A stretch of 24,064 nt of DNA from a virus: IMG/VR virus record IMGVR_UViG_3300034012_001179, positions 1 through 24,064 of that record; one strand, written 5' to 3'. The notes under the pieces are model-generated. The model had not been told where the DNA came from and searched no databases. It saw nothing but the letters and a program-made list of their open reading frames with translations. Positions 10,320 to 19,756 of this stretch are shown here, piece after piece. Numbering within the stretch: the stretch's first letter is position 1; every line of letters starts with the position of its first letter. Both the position numbers and the translations under genes were made by a program.

Positions 10320-12984
10320 TTCCACCTCCTAGCAATGAACCTACAGGTTGCGCTGCAACGCCACCAGCAGAACCGGCTGCAATGGCTCTAAAGATGCGAG
10401 TAGCCGCTTCAACACGGCGATCAGGATCGACAACACGGTTAATAACTTGCACTTGCCTGCGCAATTGGTCAATCTCTTTAGCGCTTACTAATGCAGAACC
10501 TTCAAGTGCCGGTATGACATTGCGCTCAAACACATCTTTGAGTTTTTCTGGGGCGACGCGAGACAAAGCCATTTCGAGGGCACTCAGGAAGTCTTGCTTA
10601 GTACGTCGATCAGTTCCTAAGTAAGACGCAAGCCTGCGAGTTTCTTCAATAGACTTTGAACCTGTCAGCATAGACTCAATAGTTTGCGCAGGATTGTCGG
10701 TTCCTAATACCTTCTGCACTGCCTGTTCTGGCGTAGCTACCGCTTCAGGCATTGCAGCCTTAGCGCGTTTTTCAGCCTCAGACATAATTGCTTTACGCTG
10801 GCTTTCCACTTCGCCTGCACTAGCTTTGCGCTGCGCTTCGAGTTCACGGGCAAGACGCTGCGCTTCAGTTTCTCCTGCTTGCAGCCTTCCCGCCGCTAAT
10901 TTCTCTGCGCCAACCATAGCTTGAGTGGCTTCTTTCTCTCCAGCCTTTTCTATTCTTCCTGCTTCAGTAGCAGCCTTTGTTTGTACGCCAGTTGCTTTTG
11001 CTTGAGCAGTTGCCGGTAGCCCACCCATCTCTGTACGCAATGCTGTTGCTAGTTTTTGCCTACGTCCTGCAACAGATTCTGCGGTGCCAAGGCTGCTTGC
11101 AAACGTATCAATGTCCTGGCGTAACTGCGGGAACCTCTCTAACCAACTACGGTTAGCAAACGCAAAGTCTGCAATTTGTTTGCCGCTCTTTTGCTGGATT
11201 TGATCGGCAACAAACTGTCTTGCAAGTTGTTCTACTTGCTGAGCATTGCCACCGGCAAGTGCAATAGCTTCATCCACCGTATCGCGTGTCTTGAAGATTT
11301 GAGAAGGCAAGTCTGATGCAAAAGTAGAAAACTTACTGAAATCAAAATCTTCACGACCAGTCAATGCTTTGCCAAACTTACTCTTAAACTGACTGATAGG
11401 TTGGCTATCTATCTTGTACTGATCTAACGCTTTGCCAAAACCTGGGACAAACTCACGCTGTATGTTTTCAACAATCTCTTTAAGTTTTCCAGCTTGTTGC
11501 TGACCAATAGCATCAAAGCCTTCAGCAGGTAACCCAGCAGCACGATCACCAAGGAAGCGGCGAAGATACTCTAGCGACCTAAAGCTAACCTCCCGATCTA
11601 CAACGCTACCATCTTCAGCCACTGTGCGGCCAGTAATAGCGCTCTTCACACGATTTAATTGATCGCGTATCTGCGGCAGGTTGACGTTAGACATCTTGGT
11701 ATCAGGATTGCGCAAGATGTCATTGATGAGTTCTACGCCTGACTGAAACGCTGTAGTCTGTTTGATTCTTGAGCCAGCCTTTTCTTTGGCCTCTGCTTCT
11801 GCGAATGCGCCACCCATGTTTGCATCTGCCGCTGCTTGTCTCTGTGAGCGCAAGCCTTGCAAACGCGTGTCAATTAAGTTTCTAGCTTCTGCACCAATAT
11901 CGGCAATGTTTGCCGGTTGACCTACAGCGCCAAGACCACCTCTCGCCTGCACTACACGCTGCTCACCTGTTTGTCTTGCACGGCTAGCCACTTCGCGCAA
12001 TCTTGCAACACGCTGGTTAGCTTCAGAAAGAATACGTTCCGCTTCCTTCTGGCCTTGGCTGATAATGTCATCTGCACGTTTCTGCGCGGCCTGACGCAAC
12101 ATAGGCTCTTGATTGCGAGCCTCTGCCATGATGCGATCTGCTTCATTGCGAGCATTAATCAAAGCCAAGCCAGACCTTTCTTGCTGGGCTTTTTCTAACT
12201 TCATCATGGCTGCTTCAAACTGACTCTGCAAACGTCCTACTTGTTGCTCTGCTGCGCCCATAATGCTTTGTGCCGCCGAGTTAGCATCGCCTTCAGCACG
12301 TTGAAAATCTGCTTGCAGTTGTTGTTGCTTAGCAATAATGTTTTGCCTTGCTTGATCGTATACGCGAGTCTGAGCACCTATATCTGCGACATCTCTATTG
12401 CCACGCAACTTGCCCTGCAATCGCTGCGCCGTTGCTTGTCTTGCAATGGATTCAGCAGAACTGCTAGGCATGAGCACAGATCGAGCAGCAGTTGATGCGT
12501 CTTGTACATAGCCAGTTGGTGCCATACGGCCAACCATACGGCCAAGAAAACGACCTGACTCTGGAACTACAATCTCTGCTCCTAGACGGGCTAACTCCTG
12601 CTCGGTCTTGCCGCCACCCATTAACTCCGCGCCTTGAGCTGCCGCTTCGCCGCCAACACCACTCAACATACCAGCGCCAGCAGAAGCTAATCGAGCACCC
12701 CTCATGACATTGCCAGCAGCCATCAGTGGAGGGCCAAGAGGTGCGGTCGGTGGAAATGCTGATGCAGCCATTCCTCCATAAGTAAGAATATCTGGAGCAA
12801 TAAAGCCTAAAGCTGCGCCAGTGGTTCCAGCACCTATAAATTCTCTGCCACGTTCCATAAGTGATGGAGGTTTAGGTTTTGCCGGTTCTTCTAGTGTAGG
12901 AACGCTTGAAGCAGGTAAATCATCTTTAGGCACTGAAGTGCCACGCAATGAATTTGGAAGGTCATCTTCAGGCACAGCAGCCAT
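10309..12984 (-). CDS. Large coiled-coil virion protein, possible ejection/internal protein (891 aa)
   Basis: ATG at 12984 with GGAGG upstream (TAATG overlap) is preferred to the frame at 12999. The first 45 residues are Pro-rich, then a Gly/Ala hydrophobic stretch at about 50-115 (REFIGAGTTGAALGFIAP). A long coiled coil at about 170-345 follows (EQQVGRLQSQFEAAMMKLEK and similar heptads), then a mixed central domain (GLPAEGFDAIGQQQAGKLKE). A second coiled coil covers about 665-745 (RLARELEAQRKASAGEVESQ) and a Gly-rich C-terminus closes it. Size, place and helical content fit internal virion or ejection proteins of podoviruses such as T7 gp15/gp16. No lytic transglycosylase motif is visible. 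Structural role likely; the exact job is inferred. Confidence 0.65.
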   Translation of the reverse strand: MAAVPEDDLPNSLRGTSVPKDDLPASSVPTLEEPAKPKPPSLMERGREFIGAGTTGAALGFIAPDILTYGGMAASAFPPTAPLGPPLMAAGNVMRGARLASAGAGMLSGVGGEAAAQGAELMGGGKTEQELARLGAEIVVPESGRFLGRMVGRMAPTGYVQDASTAARSVLMPSSSAESIARQATAQRLQGKLRGNRDVADIGAQTRVYDQARQNIIAKQQQLQADFQRAEGDANSAAQSIMGAAEQQVGRLQSQFEAAMMKLEKAQQERSGLALINARNEADRIMAEARNQEPMLRQAAQKRADDIISQGQKEAERILSEANQRVARLREVASRARQTGEQRVVQARGGLGAVGQPANIADIGAEARNLIDTRLQGLRSQRQAAADANMGGAFAEAEAKEKAGSRIKQTTAFQSGVELINDILRNPDTKMSNVNLPQIRDQLNRVKSAITGRTVAEDGSVVDREVSFRSLEYLRRFLGDRAAGLPAEGFDAIGQQQAGKLKEIVENIQREFVPGFGKALDQYKIDSQPISQFKSKFGKALTGREDFDFSKFSTFASDLPSQIFKTRDTVDEAIALAGGNAQQVEQLARQFVADQIQQKSGKQIADFAFANRSWLERFPQLRQDIDTFASSLGTAESVAGRRQKLATALRTEMGGLPATAQAKATGVQTKAATEAGRIEKAGEKEATQAMVGAEKLAAGRLQAGETEAQRLARELEAQRKASAGEVESQRKAIMSEAEKRAKAAMPEAVATPEQAVQKVLGTDNPAQTIESMLTGSKSIEETRRLASYLGTDRRTKQDFLSALEMALSRVAPEKLKDVFERNVIPALEGSALVSAKEIDQLRRQVQVINRVVDPDRRVEAATRIFRAIAAGSAGGVAAQPVGSLLGGGNAP

Positions 12985-14444
12985 TATTCGTACCTCCATT
13001 CTCCATTACGAAACACGATTGGTTTGCCAGACTTAGACGTTGACTTCTGCCCTTCTTGCGGCCCTGTTTGCGCAGGCTGAGATGGCGTTTGCATCATAAC
13101 TGGCGGTGCTATTTGATACGGATCAAGTTTCTCACCCTGCCTTAAACCAGTGTCCATTCCAGGCGTTACTTTGATAGCTGGCAATCCTGTATACACTTGT
13201 CTGTATAGATCAACTGTATCTTGAACACCTTTAGACATAATGTCTAACTTCTCTTTAATTACTTCTGGCGTATCTCCAGGCTGCGGAACCGAACCATAGT
13301 TACGCATTGCTTCGGATGAAGTAACAGACAATCCAGAAGTGTTTGCATAATATTTATTTCTCATTCTATTGATCTTGACCATAAACTGACGAACATCGGG
13401 GTCAGCTTCAGTCTGTAAAACTTGACTTGGAATTTCTCCTTTTTCTGAAAGGTACGATATAAGCCTTTCATTTCCAATCTTTTGTACTAGATTTGGTTTT
13501 TGCAAATCTGCGCGAACATCATTGATGTCTGCTAGCAATACATTATCTGAAACGTATTTCTTAACAGCTTCAGCGCCAGGTTTAACAGAACCCTGTTGCT
13601 GTTTAATTTGAAGCATTTCACGCTGAAACGCCATGCGTTCTTGTGCAAGTTGAGCCTGTTGTTGCATACGCTCTCTAGCCATTTCAGCCTGTTGCTTCAG
13701 TTGAAGCATCGTCTGCGTAGCACGATCAGAACCTTCTACCGCTTTGTTAAGTGCTTCACTGGCTTGCTTGTACATGCCTTGGCGCATTGCAGCAGCAGCA
13801 ACACTGTTTAGTGTTTCCGCCTCTAGTATCTTTAACTCACCCTCTGCCGCCTTACGATCTGTCTGCAACAATCCCATAGCGCGATTGAATCGCTCTAGCG
13901 TTTGCCGATTGTTTTCCTTGATAGCCTCTACATTCTTTGTAAAGACATCGAGTTCACGCTTGTAAACGTCTTGCCTGCCTTGCCTAAATCCTTCTACAGC
14001 GCCGTTAAGAGCTGCCATAGCAGCCATCCCTGACCGCTTGCTAGCACCACCAGTAAGGAAGCCAGCAACAATGCTAAGGCCAAGTACGTTTCGGATGTCT
14101 TCCAGGTTTGCAGAGCTTGGCTCAAATGCTGGAATCTCTTTTTGACGATACTCAGGTGACTCGACAAGTTCTCGTTCTTGCGCAGCGAAGACATCACCGA
14201 TCTCTTTACCACGCGTAGCCATACCCGTGCGTTTTGCAGCAATGTCCGCTTGCGACGTTTCAGCTTCTGCACGTTGAGCCTCCATTAATCCAGGAAGTTG
14301 CTCTTCAGCAATCGTGCCACGCGCTATCCTGCTTTGCATACCTTGTTCTGGCGCCTGAGCCTCAGCAGGCTTTCGGCCATACACAGCGCCCATAGCCCGT
14401 GAGATCGGGTCGCCAGTCGTACCAAGTGCGTCTTGCAGTGCCAT
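12984..14444 (-). CDS. Helical virion protein, possible ejection protein (486 aa)
   Basis: 486 aa, ATG three bases after the upstream stop and overlapping the downstream start. The N-terminus reads GDPISRAMGAVYGRKPAEAQ. A Gly/Ala hydrophobic segment lies at about 118-150 (LGLSIVAGFLTGGASKRSGM), then GAVEGFRQGRQDVYKRELDV. A long coiled coil runs about 155-300, including AEMARERMQQQAQLAQERMA. The C-terminal part ends KPIVFRNGEWRYE. A hydrophobic Gly patch next to long helices is typical of proteins that insert in or cross the host membrane during DNA ejection. No enzyme motif was seen. Confidence 0.6.
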   Translation of the reverse strand: MALQDALGTTGDPISRAMGAVYGRKPAEAQAPEQGMQSRIARGTIAEEQLPGLMEAQRAEAETSQADIAAKRTGMATRGKEIGDVFAAQERELVESPEYRQKEIPAFEPSSANLEDIRNVLGLSIVAGFLTGGASKRSGMAAMAALNGAVEGFRQGRQDVYKRELDVFTKNVEAIKENNRQTLERFNRAMGLLQTDRKAAEGELKILEAETLNSVAAAAMRQGMYKQASEALNKAVEGSDRATQTMLQLKQQAEMARERMQQQAQLAQERMAFQREMLQIKQQQGSVKPGAEAVKKYVSDNVLLADINDVRADLQKPNLVQKIGNERLISYLSEKGEIPSQVLQTEADPDVRQFMVKINRMRNKYYANTSGLSVTSSEAMRNYGSVPQPGDTPEVIKEKLDIMSKGVQDTVDLYRQVYTGLPAIKVTPGMDTGLRQGEKLDPYQIAPPVMMQTPSQPAQTGPQEGQKSTSKSGKPIVFRNGEWRYE

Positions 14445-14446
14445 GA

Positions 14447-15469
14447 TTAACCTCTCGGTGGCGGCGTCTTAGAAGTGGCTTCCGGCGTTGCTACATTGCC
14501 GTAGATGGTGCGGTATAGATTAGTCAATGTCGTATTCAGCATGTCACGCGTCGCTTGGTCAGCAGCATAGCCAGCACGAATAGCCGCAGCCTGGTACTGA
14601 TCGCCAATCCCAGCAATCTTGATCCCTTGGTCAATCAAGTCTTGAGCACCGCGCTGTTGCATTTCTTGCATACGCGCTTGCTGTTGCTGCTGCGCAGTAC
14701 CACTAGTCAAACCGCGCTGTGCAAGCTGTTGCTTTTGTCTTGCATCAAGCGCTGCCATTTGCTGTTGTTGTACTGGCGTTAGTTCACCACGCTGACCACG
14801 AGCAATCATCTCTTGGCCTAAAGCACGGTTAGGCGCACCAATCTGAGATAACTCTTGTTGCATCCTGCGAGCCTGCTGACCTGCCTGCCTTGCTTGATAA
14901 ATAGATGCTAGCGTTCCAAGACCGGCCAATCCTTCTCTAGTGCCAAGCACTTGTTTTGCGCCAGTCTTAAGCATGTCTTCAAAGCTACGCCCAGGCGCAG
15001 CACCTTGGTCTATTGCCTCTTGCTTAAAGTCTCTTACCTGTTGCGGCCCAACAAATTCATTAGGCATTGCAGCCATTTGAGGCGCAAACGATCTAGTCAT
15101 TGCTGGCTCAAACTGTGGTTGAGTTTGCGCTGACTCCATCGTATCGGCAGGTGCTGAGTAAATAAATGCGTTACTCATATCAATGGGTTGAGATACAGTT
15201 TCCGGCGAAAAGACCTGGTTATCAAACCCTTGCTGTTCAGCAGGAGCCATGTCTTCATAACCGCCAAGAAAGTCGCCGTTCTCAAACTCAGGCAACCCAG
15301 TATTAGGATTCATGGTGCCAGCGCCACCTCTAGACTTTAGTAGTGCAGCCTCTTGCGGTGTGATGTGAGCCAAGATAGTATCTTGCCCACGCCCCTGCCT
15401 GCGTAGCATCTCTGCTAAGGCTTTGAGATCGAGGCCACCACCGAGAAGTGCGGCAAGTTGTTTAGCCAT
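14447..15469 (-). CDS. Virion protein with TPQEAALLKSRGG motif (340 aa)
   Basis: 340 aa. The N-terminal region has HITPQEAALLKSRGGAGTMN followed by PNTGLPEFENGDFLGG. This is a recurrent signature of large phage virion or ejection proteins, often seen as HINPxEAxLLKxxGGSGTxNPxTGLPxF. A Pro/Met/Gln-rich middle follows, then a helical and Gln-rich section (LTPVQQQQMAALDARQKQQL), with a C-terminal helix (NTTLTNLYRTIYGNVA). The signature is well recognised but its biochemistry is not known to me. Genes directly up- and downstream are also large structural-type proteins. Confidence 0.65.
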   Translation of the reverse strand: MAKQLAALLGGGLDLKALAEMLRRQGRGQDTILAHITPQEAALLKSRGGAGTMNPNTGLPEFENGDFLGGYEDMAPAEQQGFDNQVFSPETVSQPIDMSNAFIYSAPADTMESAQTQPQFEPAMTRSFAPQMAAMPNEFVGPQQVRDFKQEAIDQGAAPGRSFEDMLKTGAKQVLGTREGLAGLGTLASIYQARQAGQQARRMQQELSQIGAPNRALGQEMIARGQRGELTPVQQQQMAALDARQKQQLAQRGLTSGTAQQQQQARMQEMQQRGAQDLIDQGIKIAGIGDQYQAAAIRAGYAADQATRDMLNTTLTNLYRTIYGNVATPEATSKTPPPRG

Positions 15470-15471
15470 GA

Positions 15472-18400
15472 TTAGATTCCTAACAAACGACGTAATTTCA
15501 ACGATCTAACGTTCCACACTGGTTCCTGTTTCTCTTCAGGCGTACCCTCTATATCACCTAGATAGCCTTCTGACAAGCCTGGTCTAACAGGAAGTAAGGA
15601 TGCAGTCTCTTCTACCCTGCTTCCAGGCGGTACAGGTGTTCGTACTGTCTTCGGACTTACTGTTAACTTTTGCTCTACCGTTACTGGTGGCGTCTCTACA
15701 ACCGACTCCGGTGGCGTGTACGGTGGAGGCTCAATAGGAGGTGGTGGAGGCGTTTCAGGTACGGTTGGTTTTTCTAACTCTTGAATAATCTGTTGTAGCA
15801 ATTGATCTTCAGGCGTTAGTTCTACAGGAGGCGGCTCTACAGAAGGCGGTTCTGGCTGCGTAGGCTCAGGTTCTTCCGTATTGATCTGAGGCGTAGGCTG
15901 AGGCGTAACCTCTGGTTGCGTGGTTACCTCTGGCTGAGGCGTTACTTGCGTAACAGTTTCTGGCTGAGTCTGTGTAACGGTTTCTGGCTGAACCTGTGTA
16001 GCAGTATCAGTTGCAGTCTGCGTTCCCGTCTGTGTTTGCGTACCAGTCTGTGTAGAGGTATCAGTACCGGTGGTTACTGCCGTGCTTGTATCTGTAGCCG
16101 TACTATTCGCAGTAGCCGTGTTATTGGTTGTATCAACTGCGACACTCGTTCCAGGCGTAAGCGAAGTGCCTGTCGTTGCATCCACTGATGGAACGTTAGT
16201 AGCACCGCCATCTTGCGTCAGCACCAATGAAGTTCCATCACCATTGTCTTGCAAGACAATACCCGTTACTTCCGTCGCTGGCGGCGGGGTTTGTGTCACG
16301 GGAGGCGTTGAGACTATCTCCGGTTCTGGAGTTACGGTTGGCGTAACGACAGGCTCCTGAACAATTTCTGGCGTCAGTGTTACCTCTGGTGTGGTAACAA
16401 CTTCTGAAATGGCCTCTTGCTCAGGCTCCGGTGTCGGAATGACTTCAGGCGTAGTAGGAGGAGTGGGCGTCGGCTGAACAATTGTTTCAGTAACTGGCGT
16501 GATCGAAGGAACTACAGTTGTTTGCCCTGGTGTTAAACCATTAGCAGGAACAATGGTTAATGCACCCGTGCTATCAATGACAGATGCTTGATTGTTATTT
16601 GCATCAACCGCAACAACTACTGCCGTATTGGTTGTATCAGGAGCCACCTCGAAGGAAGGTATGTCAACGCCAGTTGTTTGAAGCGTACCAAGGTTGTCAG
16701 GTGTTAGATCAACCTCTGGATTGACTGTTGAGCCACCTGGTAGGGTTGTTCCCGTTACTGTTAATGATGCGCCAGGAGGAGCAGCAACACCACCAGGGAC
16801 TTGTACGCCAAAGTTGTTTTGCACTGCTGTAGCTAACTCTTCGCCCGTGTTAATAGCAGCAGCAGTCTTGCCGCCAATGACAGCGCCAAGCACTGCTTTA
16901 CCTCTAGCAGCATTGGCGTCACCAGAGATTGCATATTCAGTTAAGCCTTCTTCAAACCCTTCAGTAAGGGGTTCTAGCAATGTACGCGCAACGACATTGT
17001 TAGCGCCTGGTATTAAGCCAACAGCAGCAGTAACCAAAGCTGCAACACCAGCATCCTGCCTAGCCATGCGAGCCAGTTCTTGCGGCGTAGCATTAGGATT
17101 GGTTACCTTAAGTTCATCAATTTTCTGCAAGGCTTGAGCGCCAGCAGACTCGGCAGCATTAAGTGCCATCGAACCAAGGAACTGAGCCACCTTGCCGCCT
17201 GGTAGCAACAAAGAAGGCAATTCTTGAATTAACTCTGAACCAAGTATGGCCGCAGCACCGGCAGGATTGTTAAGCGTAGCGCTGGCAATAGCTCTGGCAA
17301 TCTGCTCTGTTGTTGCATTAGGATCGCTTGCGACGCGATAGATTTCATCAACAAAGGCTTGCGACTGTTGGTTAACAGTCTCTGGCCGCATAAGCTCGCC
17401 AGACGTTTGAATAGCCTTGAATTGATCTATAGCGCCTTGCGAGTCAACGCCTAACTGCTGGGCAGTCGCAGAAATAGCCGCGCCCAACTCTCCAAGTCCA
17501 GCCTGTGCCGTGCCGGTTAAACCACCAGCAACTTCATTAACCCTGGTGTAAACGCTTTTAGTTTGGCTTACGATGTTGCCACTGCCATCAATCGTAGCTG
17601 TATCACCTGTTGCTTTATCACGTTGCGTTATCGTGCCATCAGCATTCTGCGTAACAACTAGATTTCCTACAGGCAGGACATTAGTGTCACGCTCTGTGCT
17701 GATGCTTAGGCTTGCAAGATCATTGGCAGTTAACTGCTTGCCAATTAGGTTGGGGTCACCGGCATACAGAATGCCTTGATATACCGCATTGGCAGGCAGT
17801 GCTTCAACCGCACCAATGACGTTAGGCGCATCAAGAAACACACCTCCACCCGCAATCGTGCTTGCCTCACCTGTAGGTAGCAATTGCGTGATCTTGCCTG
17901 TATTAATGTCTCTGAGATAGATGGTTCCGTTCGGGCCTTGATAGCGTTCAGTAAGCGGATACAGCTCTCTAGCAGCAGCCTCTGCCGCAGTAATTTGCTG
18001 CGCACCTTGCATAGCCTGGTTAGTAGACTGAGCCTGATTAGCCGCTTGTTCTTGCGCCACAATGCCGAGCACATCGTCTTGTGCAGCGCCGCCCGTCGTA
18101 TCCATGCCGACATCTGGCGTTGTGCCTATACCACCTGTTGTTGCACCAACAGTTGTCGTGTCGGTTGTCGCACCGCCGCCAATAGTTGTTTGAGTGCCTG
18201 CAACTTGGGCAGGCGTTTCACCTTTGTTAATTGCAGCGGTAGAACCACCAATAAATCCTTGAATGGCAGATTGCGTGACATCACCGCCTGTAGCTAACGC
18301 TTGAGCAACACTGGTTGCCGCTGATACTAAACCACTATCAAGTACCGTATCACCTGTTAAGGAAGTGCCAGATAATGTTTGCTGCGCACCATTAGCAATG

Positions 18401-19416
18401 ACTGAGTTAATAACGGCATTGCCTACATCACCGCCAGTAAGCGCTGCGGTTGCACCCGAACGAACAACGTTATCAACAAGCGAGTTGCCGGTAAGTCCGC
18501 TTGTTAGCTGACCAACACCAGCGCTGATAGCCGCGTTTTTAATAGCCGTTTCAGGGTCTGCACCAGCAGCAACGCTTGTAGCTGCATTGATAACAGCGCC
18601 ACCAATTGCAGTAGCAGTTGCTCCTGTAGCGCCAAGTGCCGTACCGATGACTTGAGCAACCCCAGGGAATGCTGCCGTTCCAACGGTAACAAGCAGGGGA
18701 AGAACAGTTTGCAGCGCACCGCCATCAACTTGAACATCAGTCGTGGTCGCTCCAGTTGCTGGATCAAGATACTCATATCGAGTCATCTTTCCAGTCAAGC
18801 CACTTTGATCATCAGCCTTGCGAACAATATCAGTTGGGTTTAAGACCGCATACGTTTTGCCATCAATGGTTATATCGTTGTACGCAACCGTATCACCTTG
18901 CTCGCCTGCTACGGTATAAGCGGCATTCTGTACTGCTTGCTGTATAGCGCTAGATGTCGCTACAGACGGGGCTGGCGTAGCAGGTGTTTCAACCACCGGC
19001 GCAGGCGTAACAACAGGAGCCGGCGCAGGAATTGGAGTAGGAATAACGGCGGCAGGTTCAGGTGTAAATGTCTCTCTTGGCCTTGCCCCAACTTGCGCTT
19101 CTGTATCTTGATACAACAAATCCATGACTTGCTGATCAACTGTAGGTTCAGGTGGTGGCGTGTAAACAGGTGCTGGTTCAACGTAAACAGGAGCCTGAGA
19201 AACAGGCTCTTGATAAGTAGGCTGAGGATCAGTCGCCGGAATGCCTAGCAAATCATAAACTTCTTGCACTGCATTACCAGGGTCTACTGAAGCAATCCAG
19301 CTTTTAATCTGAGAAGGCAATACACCACGATCTAATGCGCTGGCAACGTAACCAATCTTTGTTCCAAGATCGGCTTCTGTATTCCAACTAGTACCAAAGA
19401 AATTAACGATAGCCAT
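15472..19416 (-). CDS. Giant low-complexity virion protein (1314 aa)
   Basis: A short helical N-terminus (TKIGYVASALDRGVLPSQIK) is followed by a Pro-rich linker (about 60-160). From about 230 to 420 come repeated Gly/Ala-rich hydrophobic units (GVAQVIGTALGATGATATAI; units such as TGGDVGNAVINS recur). A module around 480-525 (GPNGTIYLRDINTGKITQLL) and a Glu-rich patch at about 811-855 (LEPLTEGFEEGLTEYAISGD) follow. About 960-1250 is Thr/Pro/Gln low complexity. The last residues are basic (NVRSLKLRRLLGI). Gly-zipper hydrophobic repeats plus flexible linkers suggest a protein that extends across the host envelope, an ejection-type role. No catalytic domain was recognised. Confidence 0.6.
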   Translation of the reverse strand: MAIVNFFGTSWNTEADLGTKIGYVASALDRGVLPSQIKSWIASVDPGNAVQEVYDLLGIPATDPQPTYQEPVSQAPVYVEPAPVYTPPPEPTVDQQVMDLLYQDTEAQVGARPRETFTPEPAAVIPTPIPAPAPVVTPAPVVETPATPAPSVATSSAIQQAVQNAAYTVAGEQGDTVAYNDITIDGKTYAVLNPTDIVRKADDQSGLTGKMTRYEYLDPATGATTTDVQVDGGALQTVLPLLVTVGTAAFPGVAQVIGTALGATGATATAIGGAVINAATSVAAGADPETAIKNAAISAGVGQLTSGLTGNSLVDNVVRSGATAALTGGDVGNAVINSVIANGAQQTLSGTSLTGDTVLDSGLVSAATSVAQALATGGDVTQSAIQGFIGGSTAAINKGETPAQVAGTQTTIGGGATTDTTTVGATTGGIGTTPDVGMDTTGGAAQDDVLGIVAQEQAANQAQSTNQAMQGAQQITAAEAAARELYPLTERYQGPNGTIYLRDINTGKITQLLPTGEASTIAGGGVFLDAPNVIGAVEALPANAVYQGILYAGDPNLIGKQLTANDLASLSISTERDTNVLPVGNLVVTQNADGTITQRDKATGDTATIDGSGNIVSQTKSVYTRVNEVAGGLTGTAQAGLGELGAAISATAQQLGVDSQGAIDQFKAIQTSGELMRPETVNQQSQAFVDEIYRVASDPNATTEQIARAIASATLNNPAGAAAILGSELIQELPSLLLPGGKVAQFLGSMALNAAESAGAQALQKIDELKVTNPNATPQELARMARQDAGVAALVTAAVGLIPGANNVVARTLLEPLTEGFEEGLTEYAISGDANAARGKAVLGAVIGGKTAAAINTGEELATAVQNNFGVQVPGGVAAPPGASLTVTGTTLPGGSTVNPEVDLTPDNLGTLQTTGVDIPSFEVAPDTTNTAVVVAVDANNNQASVIDSTGALTIVPANGLTPGQTTVVPSITPVTETIVQPTPTPPTTPEVIPTPEPEQEAISEVVTTPEVTLTPEIVQEPVVTPTVTPEPEIVSTPPVTQTPPPATEVTGIVLQDNGDGTSLVLTQDGGATNVPSVDATTGTSLTPGTSVAVDTTNNTATANSTATDTSTAVTTGTDTSTQTGTQTQTGTQTATDTATQVQPETVTQTQPETVTQVTPQPEVTTQPEVTPQPTPQINTEEPEPTQPEPPSVEPPPVELTPEDQLLQQIIQELEKPTVPETPPPPPIEPPPYTPPESVVETPPVTVEQKLTVSPKTVRTPVPPGSRVEETASLLPVRPGLSEGYLGDIEGTPEEKQEPVWNVRSLKLRRLLGI

Positions 19417-19417
19417 G

Positions 19418-19756
19418 TCACAACCCCAGGCGATTGATGATGGATTGATGAATACTTAAATGGCCTTGCAACCATTCATAGAAATCATCTTCTTGGTTCC
19501 AATCGGTATCAAACAAGTCAAACGGATTCTCAAGACTGAGCCTGTTAGCAAGCACTTCATGCTCTTGGTAGTGCGACCAGAGCCAGTCATCAAGATCATC
19601 AAGATCAGCATCCGCTAACGGATACTGAGGTATGACAATATCTTGGTCTAGCAACTGTATGTAAAACGTACGATGCTGCTGCGCGTTTTCAAAGATCATT
19701 TCTCTCAAACCATCAGAGTCACCAAAGACTACGTTTGAAAGATTGTCCAGGTTCAT
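19418..19756 (-). CDS. Helical protein with repeated HxxxH motifs (112 aa)
   Basis: 112 aa, ATG overlapping the previous stop (ATGA). It is strongly acidic, with three similar helical units: REMIFENAQQHRTFYIQLL, LDDWLWSHYQEHEVLANRL and FYEWLQGHLSIHQSIINRLG. The second and third carry WL..H...H (HYQEH and HLSIH); the first has a single His. Acidic linkers (ADADLDDLDD, LFDTDWNQEDD) separate them. The repeats look like tandem copies of one helix motif, and paired HxxxH could bind a metal. A small tail or connector component is likely from its place. I recall similar phage proteins without a function. Confidence 0.6.
   Translation of the reverse strand: MNLDNLSNVVFGDSDGLREMIFENAQQHRTFYIQLLDQDIVIPQYPLADADLDDLDDWLWSHYQEHEVLANRLSLENPFDLFDTDWNQEDDFYEWLQGHLSIHQSIINRLGL

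Noticed and set aside
16694-17137. 147-aa plus frame antisense to the giant virion gene
   Set aside because: Mirror of a low-complexity Thr/Ala/Pro-coding strand; no ribosome site and inside a long coupled operon on the other strand.
17884-18297. 137-aa plus frame rich in Ser, Arg and Cys
   Set aside because: Antisense shadow of the same 1314-aa gene; composition follows from complementing Ala/Gly/Thr codons.
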